The notes below the pieces were generated by a model. That model was not told the origin of the DNA. It searched no databases and saw only the letters and a list, made by a program, of their open reading frames with translations. A stretch of DNA of 64,000 bases. It comes from Branchinecta lynchi. Lineage: Eukaryota; Arthropoda; Branchiopoda; Anostraca; Branchinectidae. The position numbers and the translations under genes are program-made. The DNA lies in assembly GCA_023053575.1 (NCBI GenBank), contig JAKZAP010000006.1:16625280-16689279 (forward strand). The letters run 5' to 3'. Of the stretch, positions 1-12,112 are shown in pieces (within the stretch, counting starts at the first letter, position 1; every line of letters starts with the position of its first letter).

Positions 1-121
1 GATCGGGTCGAAACTTGCTGGGTAGGTCCACCCCAGCATGTCACCCTAGACACCATGATCCTTAGCTGATATACATGCAAAATACCCTAACAACTGACAC
101 ATGAGCTTTCAGCTCTTGTTA
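1..121 (+). repeat. Family B right-end fragment
   Basis: The segment carries the B motif 'gggtcgaaacttgctggg' at the start and ends in the B right-terminal hairpin sequence (gagctttcagctcttgtt, 104-121). The rest of the element would lie left of the window. Confidence 0.5.
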
Positions 122-244
122 ATATTCTTGCTACTGTGATGCAGCCCACTGCTGTTCACGAGCTACTATGTGTCCACCCTAGCTGTGCTATTATCGCGAT
201 CTGTAACAGAATTACAGAATCACCATTACGTCATTAACAATGTT

Positions 245-1090
245 CAGGGGCGTCACTAGCCTTTTACCTTTGGGGGGGGGGGCGTCCAGTTTATGCCGGC
301 TTACTAAAAAAATTGCCGACAAAACACGGCGTACATTTCTCGAAAGCATAGAATGGAACACATAGAATGGATAAAACTAATTGTGAAGCATCGGTTGAGA
401 TTATTCCTTTAATGTAAATTCGTATATTTTATATTCACATAGTTTGCTTATCGTTTCAGCTTTCGTTAAAAAGTAAAGCTTCCAACGACGAAGCTTCAAA
501 GCTACCGAAAACAAGTTAAAATTAAGCGCCGCCGGCGAAAAAATTTTAATCTGCCCTTTTTGCAGAAAAATTTAGCTATACTTACCACACAAGTTCTAGC
601 TGTTAATGTGTTTGAAACTCCCAAGAACTTCAGTCCTAAAACGAAACAAGTTCAAAATGAAACTCGTTCAAATGAAACACGTTTTTCCAAATAAACATTA
701 CGAAATTTGTCGCAGGCGATTTTTTTTTTTTAAACTAACTGTAATGCACCCGTTGAGATTACCTTTAATGGAAATTTGTATTTTTAAATTCACAACTTCG
801 GTCCTTCAGTGAAGATTTCACTAAAAAGCGAAGCTTCCAACGACTGTATCCCGAACAAGCTAAAACTTGTTCTAGCTTTTAATGTGTTCCAAACCCCCAA
901 GAATGTCAATAAGCTTAAACCACCAGCTAAAATTAAACACCGTTCTTCCAAACAGAGAATACTACGAAATCCGCCGCAGGCGAAATTTTGTGGAAACGCT
1001 GATGAGCAGAGCGCCTTTTTGCGATCCCAGATAAAAGTAGGCCAACCTGTGAAAGCACACATCTATCCATAAAAAAAGTTCAAAAGTTTC
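245..1090 (+). mobile_element. Family F (hAT-like) remnant
   Basis: It begins with CAGGGGCGTCACTAGCC followed by a G run, the same terminus as the hAT-like elements at 16900 and 54933. Blocks around 480-740 and 830-1000 are diverged copies of each other (both contain 'aagcttccaacgac'). A rearranged relative lies in reverse at about 49720-50155, and related sequence occurs inside the element at 28669-29965. I found no matching right terminus with a target duplication, so the right boundary is approximate. No coding frame is convincing. Confidence 0.5.
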
Positions 1091-1209
1091 AGTTTTCGTT
1101 CGACAAAACTTTTCAGTCATCCCCGGGATGGCAGTCGCCCCTGGCGGTGATGTCCTAGCCATAATAATCCCTTCCCCAGGTATGGCACGACAACGTTTGG
1201 TTCTATCAC

Positions 1210-2588
1210 GCACAGCATACTAAATAAACAAACAAAGATTACCTGAAATCAGATGAAGCTGATGGTGAGAATCTCTGGGTTCAGCGAAGCATGCGATAAG
1301 GCAATCACCAGTATGTTTACCCCAAGATGGCTTGTCCACAAACATCGTTTAGCATAATTACTATTCATGATCTTAACCCCTCGAATCAATTGATCTGCTG
1401 CTGTTCACCCTTGATTGATGCACACATGTTGCGACAAACGAGATCTTCGATCCTGTAGACCTTGGGCACTAATACTTGGAACATGCTTAAAGGTGTTTAG
1501 CGCAACTTAGACGTCAATCAGTTTTGTAATGGAACTCTTAGCAAGGAACATAGCTAGACCTAGCTAGCTTCCTTCACTTACCATATCAGCTAACTCCGCT
1601 TAGATGCGGTGCCGTCTGGCAGAAAATGTCGTGGCCTCAAGCATTCTTTGATTATAATATAGCATATTATGAATCGTATTGTCGTAAATCTTAAAGTTTA
1701 GTACAGAACAACGTTACCTTGTCTCTCTTACAACCAAAACCTGAGAGGACAACTCGTACTGTTTGTCTTTCAATACTCTAAAATGGTTGAAAACTAGCAT
1801 CTGCTTTTTAACAAATCACACACCGTTTTGTCTGTTGCGTTTACGGCTTTTTCCAGATCCGTTGGACTTATAGCAAAAATTCGAAACATTTCCAAAACTA
1901 TTTTTTCTGACGAATGAGCTGCTTGCAAACAGTCATCGGGAGCATGATAAAACAGCGAAACACGGAGGCTGTAAAAATCAGTGTGGCGTCGTTGGGGGGT
2001 TGAAACGTTCCCTATGAAATTCGGGTCCCCGAGTTTAAGGATGGATGGAGCGGTTACGTGAAAGGTTGCATTAGTATTAGAGATACGACGAGTCCTTTAA
2101 GAAGGTCTTGATCCCAAAGCTTCTGCAAACACGGTGCCATTTTGCTTACTGTAGTAGCCTACCTTGTTATCCGAACTTTCACAAGGTAAAACTTTTCCTC
2201 AATTTCCTTGAGCTGCAAACAGGTTCGATCAAACTACCACAGAAACAGATTTTTTTTTATCAATACGTTTAGCGTTATCCAGTCTCTCTGAAGTGCCGAT
2301 CTCGAGTGGATTTAACCTAAGCAAGGCCCAAAACGGCAAAGAATGCTCCATTGCGTGTGACTGGATGACGCGGGGTATAGAATATGGTATTATATGGTAG
2401 TGAATTGTGAATGGTTGCGTAGATTTTTGAATCCTTAGTCGTGTAAAAGCAGAACAGATTACAATGCCATTAATGACTTCAGGGCGGTTCATACCCTTTT
2501 TCGGGAATTCCTTGGGCTCTAATTGGGAACTAATCATTTATTTATAGAATAACGAAGCAGTCCGAGTTACAGAATTACACAGTAACTA
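1210..2588. other. No recognised gene or repeat
   Basis: This 1.4-kb stretch shows no long open frame with a recognisable domain and no repeat shared with the rest of the window. A 102-codon open frame on the minus strand (2229-2537) resembles nothing I know and may be chance. Confidence 0.5.
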
Positions 2589-2827
2589 CACTGTCAGAAG
2601 TTTCATAACAGATAGCGTATAACACTTTCAAGAATAACACCTTTTCAATTAGAAATAAAGCGTTGTGACCCATTAAGATTACAGTATTTCGTGCCTAGAT
2701 CTCCATCAACGCCTTCAATTGGTAAAAATACTAATGGGAACGAAAGAAACATAACAGATAACATCCCAAAGTGTTATCTGTTGAAACCACGCATCCTTCT
2801 GTTGTGGTTATGTAACTTCTGACAGTG
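2589..2827. mobile_element. Family G MITE with TA-flanked inverted repeats
   Basis: The termini are CACTGTCAGAAGTT and AACTTCTGACAGTG, each flanked by TA (2587-2588 and 2828-2829). A TA duplication with short inverted repeats fits a non-autonomous Tc1/mariner-type element; that assignment is inference. The inner sequence also shows dyad symmetry (ataacagat near the left end, atctgttgaaac near the right). Confidence 0.65.
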
Positions 2828-2834
2828 TATTATA

Positions 2835-4325
2835 TTTGGGATCCTAAAACGTAAATGGAGGGATACCTATGACATTGCAAAAGTTGTCCGTCTGTCCGCA
2901 CGATAACTCTCGAAGGGATTGAAATATTTTGATGAAACTTGGTGGGAGGATCTTTTGGGTCAAAGTACAGGTCAAGTCCGAAGATGGGCTCTGTAGGCCT
3001 ATATTTGAGTGTGGGGAAGGGGTTTCAAATTAAGGGACAAACAGAATATTTTTTGAAAGCTATTGTGATAGTCGATTATGAGGTAAGAAGACACGCTGAG
3101 CACGATGGTGAAAACCATTTTCTTGTCGGACAAGTAGTTCGTCCGGAATCTGGCAAAAACCGGAAAGTTTGTTAAAAGTAAAAGTCTCATTTAAAGTTGA
3201 TTTAGTGTTTGATTTAGGGGTAAAAAGTGTGGTATTAAAGGAGAGGGTGCGGTACATTTTGATATGTTATTGCGAGGAGTTGAAAGAATTAAGAAAGGAA
3301 GTGTTTGGTCGGGAGGCTTGGGAGGAAAGGGATTTGGTTTTAAGTATGGGAAGTAAGTGTTTTGGTGAGATCCGAAGGCTGGGTAGATTCCTGAAGCTAG
3401 CTATGGCCCACCGTGAACTATTTGTTTTATAGAAGTTGATTTTTTGGTTTGTTGTTGGAGTGTAGGCCTATGATATTTTTTTTTTGTTATTGTGTTATGT
3501 TTCCCACCATGGCCCTTGGGCTTTATTGGGAATAAATTCATTCATTCATTCATGCTGAACACGATGGTGAAAACCATTTTCTCGCTGGACATGTAGTTCG
3601 TCCAGAATCCGGGAAAAAACAGAAAGTTGGTTAAAAGAAAAAGTTTCATTTGAAGTTAATTAAATGTTTGATTTAGGGGTAAGAAGTCATGTTGAGCATG
3701 ATGGTAAAAATCATTTTCTCGCCGGACAAGTAGTTCGTCTGGAATCCGGCAAAAACCGGAAAGTTTGTTAAAAGTAAAAGTATTATTTGAAGTTGATTAA
3801 ATGTTTGATTTAGGGGTAAGAAGACATGCTGAACACGATGATGAAAACCATTTTCTCGCCGGCCAAAACCGGAAAATCTGTTAAAAGCAAAAGTTTTATC
3901 TGAAGTTGATTAGATGATAGATTTAGGGGTAAGAAGTGACGCTGAGTCTGTATATGACAATCATTTTTACCCGGACATATAATTAGTCCGGAATCCGGAA
4001 TCCAAAGTTTTATTTAAAGTTGATTAGATGTTCTTTATAGGGATAAGGAGATACGCTGGATTCGTTTCTGAATTTTCTTTTTGTGCTGGACTAGTAGTTC
4101 ACTGGGAATTCGGGCGAAACCAGGTAAGTAAAGCAGGAATCTATTTTGACAGTATCGTCAAAATAGATATGGCTTATAGAGGTATAGATAGATAAATAGA
4201 TAGAATATCTGAACTTAGTTTACTCTGATGATTAGCCTAGCGAAGACTGGATCTGGCGAAGACAAGACCCAATTGTCTGGATCAAATCTTAGATTTTTGG
4301 GATCCCATCGACACCTTTGGTCTTG
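2835..4325 (+). mobile_element. Family A element, near full length
   Basis: The left end is ttgggatcctaaaacg followed by 'ggagggatacctatgac' and a short CCGT-rich tract. The block 'cgataactctcgaaggg...tgatgaaacttgg' follows, then diverged ~137-bp repeats, each with 'ccggacaagtagttcgtccgg' or a variant and 'gaagttgatt'. The right end is gggatcccatcgacacc...gtcttgtt. No open frame looks like a transposase, so it is probably non-autonomous. Confidence 0.75.
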
Positions 4326-4462
4326 TTACCTATTGAAGGTGTTGTTGGAGATCTAGGCACGAAATAGTATAAACTTAATTGGTCATAACACTTTATTTCT
4401 AAGTGAAAAGGTGTTATTCTTGAAAGTGTTATGCGCAATCTGTTATGAAACTTCTGACAGTG
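4325..4462 (-). mobile_element. Half copy of family G element
   Basis: This is the reverse complement of roughly 2589-2725. It ends at 4462 with the same terminus (AACTTCTGACAGTG) followed by TA. The other half is missing exactly where family A ends, so the family A copy sits between a whole and a half G element. Confidence 0.6.
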
Positions 4463-4910
4463 TACATATCGACTTAAATACACTTAACGATCAGAATCAC
4501 ATCAATAGCAAGGATATATATATATAATAAAATAAAATGAGATCTATATCCAAAACTGTTATATCCATCCACTTACTAAGCAGTAGCAGTAGCGTTTGTA
4601 CAAGTTTTCTTTATGGCTGATTGGCGTTGGCAAAGCCGCCGTCGCCTCTGTCAAACATTACACCGCCACAAATGGCGCACAGCAGTCGCCACGTCGAAAC
4701 ATCACAGACATCATTCAGTAGGCAATCCGTACGGTAACCTATCATACAGAAGAACAAGAAACAAGCGACTATGAGCTCTTATAAAATGAAAGCTAAACCC
4801 AACCGGTCCTCATGTGTTTTATCCAACTACGATCGGTCAGATATGGGCAGTACGAGAAAGTCCTCCAGCTTCGTATCAAAACTTCGCGCGTAAAAGTTTG
4901 TCCCGACGGC

Positions 4911-7900
4911 TTACATTCGCGACTCCAGAACTATTTTAAAGCAATCTGGGGGCACTGCAACACAAGCCTTCGGCAATACGATTTCACCGGAAGCTTTGAT
5001 TTTAAAGCTTTGTACGATGGTTGCGAGGCCCATGAAGCCAACGTTATAAACAAGCCGGTAACCCATACACGCGCGTTTGCCCGTGCTAAACGGGATGAAG
5101 TATTCCGGCTTTGTTATTCTCCCATTCTTCAGAAACCGCGACGGGTTGAAAACCTTTGGTTCTGTCCACAGTGTTTCACTGGTGTTGAGTTCGTAGTTGT
5201 TCAAGAAGACCATCGTGCCTTCTTTGATGTGAAACCCTGCAAGGAAAATACATGATCTAACCTTTTTCACAAAATTCTCCCACTTGGAAAGACGATTTAG
5301 AAAATACAAACCGAGAAATACTACATTATAATACTGTTTTCTTCGATTTTTATTTTATTTTCTTTCACTCCGTCTCCGTCTATGTGTCGAAGTTTTTGAG
5401 GGGTTACGAATGAAATTATTTCCAAATTTCTCTGCAACTATTCAGGGTGAAATTGTGCCAACGGATTACTTCAGAAGTATTCATATTGGCTGGATCAGAG
5501 CTGATTTTTGTAGAAAAATTTGCCAAGAAATATTATTGGTATACTTATAAAATTATTGTTGGAAGAAAAATGTTCCGATCACAAACGAGGTAAACGAGGT
5601 TCAACGGCTATTCTCCAGTTACTACCCTCGCTACCCTGTCTACTGTTTTACTGACTTCTTTGTGTGCCAAAACCACGATAATCTCATTATTCTTCAAGCG
5701 TTGGAAACTGGAAGCGCGAAATAAAAGAGCCACCCCACAAAACACGAGCCTAAACTTACCGCCAACTATTGTATCCTCCGTCGAAACATGAGGTACAATG
5801 GGAGAAGAGGACATCCTCAGTGTCTCCATCATTACAGCGTCGGTATAGGGCATCTTCTCCCGGTCGTCTAATGATACAGGACGCCCTCCAGTCACGGTCT
5901 GGATTTCTTCGTACATCTTCTCGGCAACATGGGGCGAGAGGCATAGTTCTCCATAAGCTCTCATCAACAGGTTTCCAACAGCTGAATGGCCACCAAGAAA
6001 ATCTTCAAGTTCGAACAAAATATGCTCCCAATTGAGTCCTAGAAACAAGAACGAATGATTATCTAGGATTCCTAGAACAAAAATCCATGATTATCTAATC
6101 GATGTTCCTTCCAACGACGAAAGACTGAAGAAGCACTTCAGCACATCTCTTCCTATAGTTTTTCATCTACTAGTTTCCTTTCTATATACCCTGAGCGTGG
6201 TGAATGAATAAACGAATGAATGTATTCCCAAAAAAAGTCTTTGGGTCATGGCAGAATGTTGAAATAATGATTATCAAAGACTTCCACTCTCACCTTCTTT
6301 CTTGTCTTCCTTCTGCTCCTGCTCTTCAAGGTACAGCAGAAGTTCGTCAGTGAAGTCACGGACATTTTCCTTGTCCAACGTGTCTCTGTGCTCGTGGATG
6401 ATCTTCTCCAAGATGAATTCGCGGATTGTTTCAGCCCAGTTTGACAGGTCGGTCATATGTTTCTTATAAAAAGGTTCCAGCCAAGGTAGGAAGTCGACGG
6501 CGTAGCCTTGGTTGATGTCCCAGAATATCTGGTCAAACAAGCGAACGATCTTCCCGAACGTCTTGTCGCTGTAGTCAAACCTCTGTGAGCACATGTAGTG
6601 GCTAAATACGTTGGCACACATGCCGAGAATGAAAGGCTTGATGTCGGTGGCTGTGTTGGTGTGATGGGTAAGCTCGGCGATCAGGGATGTGCATTCGTTC
6701 TGGACCACGGTGCTAAGAGATTCGAATTGAATCGACATCCTTTTGGGGTGGCAGTATTGCCGGGCTAGTTGACGTCTGGCTTTCTGGACCTCAGACCAGT
6801 CGCAAAGCGCAAGAGCTGTAAAAAGAACAAAAAATCAGCCGCACGATTATACACGTCATCTTAGGATCAGTAACCTAAGCAGAAAGATGTCCAAGAATAC
6901 TACAAATTAGTCAGGAATGTGGCACTTGCCCAAGAACCCAACTTAGCTGACGCAAGTAAGACGACTTGGCGGCGTCGAAAATGGTATTACTGGTGTGTTT
7001 CTGCTTATATTGCTGGTAGTTAAAATTCCGCTGATCAAAAACGTTCGGGGAACGCTGCATTACTGCCGCTAAAAGATATGTGCAATCGTTTATTCAGAGA
7101 CTGTATCTACCTTACGTAAGTTCGATTTATGGGCTAGATAACGAATTTAGGCGTAGATATCAACTAGCAATAGCAAACTTCTCCCTATTATACTCAAACT
7201 AGACAGCTGCCCAGAGAGCCCCAGCCTCGCAAGGGCCCCTGGCTAGGGGTCGAAGGGGTAATTATAATGTGTAAGAAACGTATAGCTTTTCCTTGTTTAT
7301 TTCATTTTTAAGCCAGCTTGTATATCTTTTGAATAAAAAGTACATTAAAAATAAAATACAATTAAGTCTGTTTTTGCTAAATTACCAAAAGGGGGCCCGC
7401 GGCTCTGTTAACGGCCTAAGGTTCCTGGATCTCCTGTCAGGCACGCGAATGCATGCGGAGGGGAACTGGAAGGGCTCGTATTGCTACTTCATTAGCATAA
7501 GGCATTCTTTCCCGACCGGCGTCCCTGGGAAAGGGATGGAGGGTGGCCGAGGGTGCAATATCTACAACTGGTCAAATATCCTGAAGATGTCTCGCGCAAG
7601 GATAATTAGTGGTTTAGATGATAGCATCACTAAACTGTCAAATAGTCAAGCTCGTATGAATACTTACAATTTCCTCGGTCTCCTCCGAACAGCTTGTCGT
7701 AACGGATGAAATTGGGTCGACCTCCGAAAGAGTCACCCTTTGCGATCAGCACTTCCTTAATCAAGGGGTAGTTGTTAACAATGACACATGGGGTCGTGCC
7801 CATAGTCATGCTGAAGATTTCTCCATATTGCTTTCCAATGTCCAGAAAGGCTTCAAAAGGGACCTCATGATGTCGCATCAAGTGCAGGCTTCCAATGACA

Positions 7901-8088
7901 GGAAGAGGTGACGGTCCTGGTGGAGCCTGGACTTTCCTTGCATTACCCTCACAATCGACGAATGATGCTTTGCTGCGGCTGGCTACTCGAATAGCAGCTA
8001 GAAGCACCACAGTAACTACAGCGATCGCTGATAGTAGTCCTGTTGTTGTAAGCAGCACTGCAAAAGCCATGGCCAACTTGAGAGTCAA
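4911..8088 (-). CDS. CYP307: Cytochrome P450 CYP307 (Spook/Spookier-like), four exons
   Basis: Exons run 8088-7668, 6815-6294, 6038-5760 and 5236-4911. Every junction is GT-AG in phase 1, and joining them gives 515 codons plus TAA, the usual length for the family. Residues 1-36 hold a hydrophobic membrane anchor and 56-66 the proline hinge PPGPSPLPVIG. The I-helix segment is FLGGHSAVGN (residues 328-337). ExxR is E386-R389, the FNPSRF motif starts at 437, and the haem loop is FSTGKRACMG with Cys464. The stretch SFGGRPNFIRYDKLFGGDR and CDWSEVQKARR match CYP307 closely from memory. CYP307 enzymes are Halloween P450s in the early 'black box' steps from 7-dehydrocholesterol towards ketodiol, expected at the ER membrane; the exact reaction is unsettled. 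ATG 8088 was chosen as the first in-frame Met; Met7 is an alternative. The I-helix lacks the usual acid-Thr pair, which I recall as typical of this family. No breaks are visible. Confidence 0.93.
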
Positions 8089-8582
8089 ACCTCAACTGAA
8101 GCGATACAAGTTTTAACACGGGTACTTGTAAGATTTTAGGCTAGTTGCTAGGTTCAGAACACGAGTTCCGCCAATCACGAGAGAGAGACGAATTTCATAG
8201 GAGATGACTCTCATCCTGTAACCAGATACCATCCAGGAAGCTGTATTAGCCAACATTTCTTCCTCGCGTCAGCTAAGGTGTCTATCGTAAGCATGTCAAA
8301 AATACTTTGTCAAACGGTGGACTCTCTTACGGAATCACATTTCTGTTCAGTTTTATGTCCTTCTGTTCAAGCTTGCAGTGGATTATGACTTATTCGACAA
8401 AACCTGCAATTCAGCTGAATTCCATCTGCTTATCCCCGATTTAGGAGAAAACAGAAACCACTTCACTTTGATTTCTCTCGAATCATCATGGTAAAAATTT
8501 CAGAACGTAATAATTCCAATCTTTACCATTCTAGGATACTAGAAAATTCATCTCTAGCGTGATGAATTTCTAAAAACAAGAC
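8089..8582. other. Upstream region of the P450 gene
   Basis: This would hold the 5' UTR and promoter of the minus-strand P450. I see no clear TATA box and no repeat from the families described here. Confidence 0.3.
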
Positions 8583-9510
8583 CGAAGGTTTCGATGGGAT
8601 CCCCCAAGAATAATTTTGGATTCCTTAATCCAGACAATCAGGTCTTTGGACATTTCCAGTCTTCGCAAGACCCCTTTAACAATTAGTATTAATCCCTAAC
8701 AACCGCTTGAAAATGCGCAAAAATGATACTAAATATGGAACACGGCAAATTTTGGCAAATTACGGCAAATCAGTGGGGAAAACCAAGTTCAGATATTGAT
8801 TCAGCATTTATATTTACCCCTATATCTCATCTCTAATCACTTTAGAAAAGTCTTTTACTTTGATAAAATTCCTTATTTTAACTCTATTCCTGGGGAACTA
8901 CTTCTGAGGCATGAAAATAAAGTTCAAAAACGGATCCAGCATATCTCTTTACCCCTAGCCTATATCGACTGTCTAATCACCTTCAGAAATAACTAGAAAA
9001 TAAAGTCCAGACATGGATTCAGATCGACCAATATGTCAATCTTTCATCGAAGTCTATCAGCTCCGAATTTCGCTAAGTATATGCAGATCAACGGAGCTGG
9101 TGACACCGAGAGGCAAACCAAGAACGTTTCGATCTGCCGTCTGACTGTCTAACAGTTTAGCTAACCTTATGTGTGTTTCGATCGACTTGCCGACAATTTA
9201 GTCGTCGACATAAAAATTAAACTTTTCGAGTTGAAGTTTTGGGGATTTTGGTAAACTTCGGCAGAAATACTTGTCCTGCAAGAAATTAAAGTTCAGAGAT
9301 GGATTGTGCGAACCTCTAATTGACTTAGGAATTAACTTTTGTTTTTTTTTACCAAATTTCCGGTTTTTGCCCTGGATCAACTATCTCATTGGGTTTTGAA
9401 ACTTTCTGCCTTCATTGTTCTGCCAAATTTCCCGTTTCGGCCGGATTCCATGCGAACTACTTGTTAGGCAAGTAAATGTTGTTCAAAAACGAGTTCAGCA
9501 CCTTTAAAAC
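8583..9510 (-). mobile_element. Family A element, diverged
   Basis: The start (8583-8606) is the reverse complement of the A right end (aacaagaccgaagg...gatgggatccc). The repeat units that follow are decayed. The CCGT-rich left end is not recognisable, and family B begins shortly afterwards. Confidence 0.5.
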
Positions 9511-9588
9511 AGTATTTGCTTGTAAGAACAATAGTTAAAACAAAAAAATCGCACCTTAATCAGAAAACTCCTCCCTCACCCCTAAATA

Positions 9589-11715
9589 TGCCCTTCGCCC
9601 AACTGCCATTAACGATTGCAATTTCTCCGTCCGTCCGTCGGTCTGTCGGTCGGTCGGTCCGAGTTTTGCTAGTTCGGGCACTTCCATATAAGCTTAGACG
9701 ACGAAGCTTGGCAGGCATATCAGAGACCCGTCCAGATTAAATTGGAAATAGTCATTGGAAATAGTTTTCCCGATCCGACCATCTGGAGGGGAGTAGGGGA
9801 AGCGAGAATCCGTAGAATCGAGGTATTTTTAACTTACGAGCGGGTGATCGGGTCTTAATGAAACTTGATATTTATGAAGTTCTCGTGTCTCAGACATCCC
9901 ACTTCAAATCCAGACCGAATCCGATAACCGATGACTGGATCCGAGTAGTTGGAGAGGGAAACTGGAAATTGTCGATAGTACAAAACGGATACGTCAGCTG
10001 AATTTTCTTAGAGCTATATTTTTGCAATAATCAGTTTTGCACTATGAAATGTGATTCACAGTCAGCTTTGGCTAAAGGAATATTAGGGAACCGGAAATAT
10101 TAGGAAACGCTTAGAGCTGAGGGATTGGGACGAAACTTGAAGGGAACAAAGAGCGCAAGTCCTAGATACATCATTGACATAACCGGACCGGATTCGGGCA
10201 ATGTGGGGGAGTTCGGGCGGTCGAAATTTCGGGTGCTTCCGCGAGTTCGGTACTTCCTGATGGGCTACGACGATGAAACTTGGCAGGCATGTCATGGACC
10301 CGAACATACTGACTTGAGAATAGGCTTTTCTCCGATCCGACCATCGTGGGGGAGTGGAGGGATGGAGAATCCGGAATCTAGTGGCATGCATAACTTGTGT
10401 ACGGGTGATCGGATTTGAATAAAACTTGGCAAGTGGAAAGAACTAACATTTCAGATCGGACCCGATACTTCTGGGAGGGGGGGGGGGAACTGGAGTGGGG
10501 AACCAGAAAACTCGGGAAACTCGGGGTCTAGGGATTAAGATGGAACTTGGTGTGGAGACAAGCATTAGGCCTAGATACGTAATTGACAGATCCAGATCGT
10601 ATCGGGGCTCTGTGGGGGTATTTGGAAGGGGTTACCCGGAACTCTGGTTATCGCGAGCTAGAATAGTTTCAGATGTGCTAAGGACAATGAAACTTCCCAG
10701 GCACATTAGTGACCCGACCAAATTGACCTGAGAACCCGGCACGGTGCCCTAGGAAAACTTCCATTCCTGGATCTGACCGTTTTTGCGGGAGTGAGGGAAG
10801 GGGAAATTGACTTTCGTAGGTTGTGAACAGGGGGTCCGATTCGAGTGAGACTTAATTGGTGATGAGAACTGATGACGTAGACATGTAAAACATGCGCTCG
10901 AATCACATGCGGCCACGGTTGGTGGAGTTGGAAGGGGGGGGGGGGGGGGATCTGGAAACTTTTGACATGCACAAAAACCGGTGGAATGGACCGAATGGTA
11001 TGCAAGCTGGACTGTAGCCTACTGAGTTTATGCGGTCTTGATTTGTTGTTTGACGTCCGGACCGATTGCGGCCAAGGTAGGGGAGTGGGGCGGTAACCGG
11101 AAATGTGCAGACAGGCTATGCTCCGATTCCAGCCGAACTTAATCGACGGGAAGAGAAGGAGATGTCAGAGATGAGACTTTTATGTTTATTCGGCCTTGCG
11201 GCTCACACGTCCTCAAAACTGTACAGTAATTTAAATGAAACTTGGAATGTATAGAAAGCATATGCCCTATATGACATAATGTAGGGTCCGAACCGGATCC
11301 GATCACCTTGTGTAGGGGGGGGGGGGGGGGGAGGTAACCGGAATTAAAAAAAAAAAAATGCTCTGATTCGAGTGAAACTTGACAGGTGGTAAGAGAAGAT
11401 GTTTTAGATGATCCATTCACGAGTCCGAACCAGATTCGGCGGCGGTTGGAGGGAAGTACCGGAAATCGTGTGGCACGTCTAGGGAGGAAACGAGTGGATT
11501 TATTGGGCCGAAACTTCTAAGTTAGGACAGTCATCTGCTCCAGATGATCCGAGGCAATGCCTGAAATGCTCAGACTTGAGTGGAATTAAGTACATATTTT
11601 ACTTCTAGGTCCGAACCTCATTTTTGTATGGCGTGTGTATTTTTGTGACGTTCTCAACTACTTTCTTGTACCGCCTACTCGTAACAACTACCTTATGAGC
11701 TCGAAGCTCTTGTTT
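9589..11715 (+). mobile_element. Family B element, long copy
   Basis: The left end has a decayed hairpin (gcccttcgcccaactgccatta), then a CCGT/CGGT tetranucleotide tract at 9627-9662 and 'gttttgctagttcgggcacttcc'. Blocks follow that carry 'gatgaaacttggcagg', 'gggtgatcgga..tgaaactt' and 'gatgaaacttggtggg' variants, each ending in a GGGGGAGTTGGAGGGG-like tract. The right end is gagctcgaagctcttgtt. Long G runs occur near 10480, 10936 and 11317. A ~100-bp foreign segment (family E) interrupts it near 9985-10085. Confidence 0.7.
9985..10085. repeat. Family E short dispersed repeat
   Basis: The segment contains 'cggatacgtcagctga', 'gattcacagtcagctttgg' and 'taaaggaata', shared with copies near 14575, 31550, 46300, 47815, 57118 and 61070. 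The facing AGCTGAC/GTCAGCT pair gives it dyad symmetry. It is non-coding. Confidence 0.5.
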
Positions 11716-11794
11716 TAGTATCCTGCCTTGTGTTGGCACTAAAATCCTAAGAGTCCAATGAGGGTTATGCAACTCTCCACATTATAATTCACTT

Positions 11795-11870
11795 CATTCC
11801 TCGATTTAGTATCCTGTCAGGGACAGACGATTGACATCGTAGAGTAGTGGCTACTAAACCGAGGAAATAA
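11795..11870. repeat. Dyad resembling the 61.6-62.8 kb repeat
   Basis: 'attcctcgatttagtatcc' faces 'ctactaaaccgaggaaat', the same dyad (CCTCGTTTTAGTA/TACTAAAACGAGG) that recurs at 61608-62785. Confidence 0.4.
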
Positions 11871-11899
11871 ATTGTGAAATTTAAATTTGTTTATTTGTA

Positions 11900-12112
11900 A
11901 ATTTGGAACCCCCTAGCCCCCCCCCCCCGAAACATACAAAAATAATCATTTTTAAAGGCTTTTCCCTCTGATCTATGTCTTTTTTGTACTTTTTTGTCAG
12001 ATTCGCAGGCAACCCCCCCCCCCCTCCCCCCGAAAGGCACCCCCCAGCCCCCCCCCCCCCCCGAAAGGCAACCCCCCCCCACCCACCCGAAAAAAATTCC
12101 TGGATACCCGGC
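11900..12112. mobile_element. Family M element(s), decayed
   Basis: C runs, 'gaaacatacaaaaat' and 'ctgatctatgtctttttt' match family M at 12397 and 20526. The right terminus is cctggatacccggcctg. The left end is unclear, so no target duplication can be assigned. Confidence 0.5.

Noticed and set aside
245..1142. Complete hAT-like element ending at 'gtcgcccctg' (1142)
   Set aside because: The 8 bases before 245 (ACAATGTT) and after 1142 (GCGGTGAT) do not match, and the inner terminus is weak.
4812..6035. Plus-strand frames of 147 and 88 codons
   Set aside because: They lie opposite the P450 exons, which have family motifs and clean splice sites on the minus strand.
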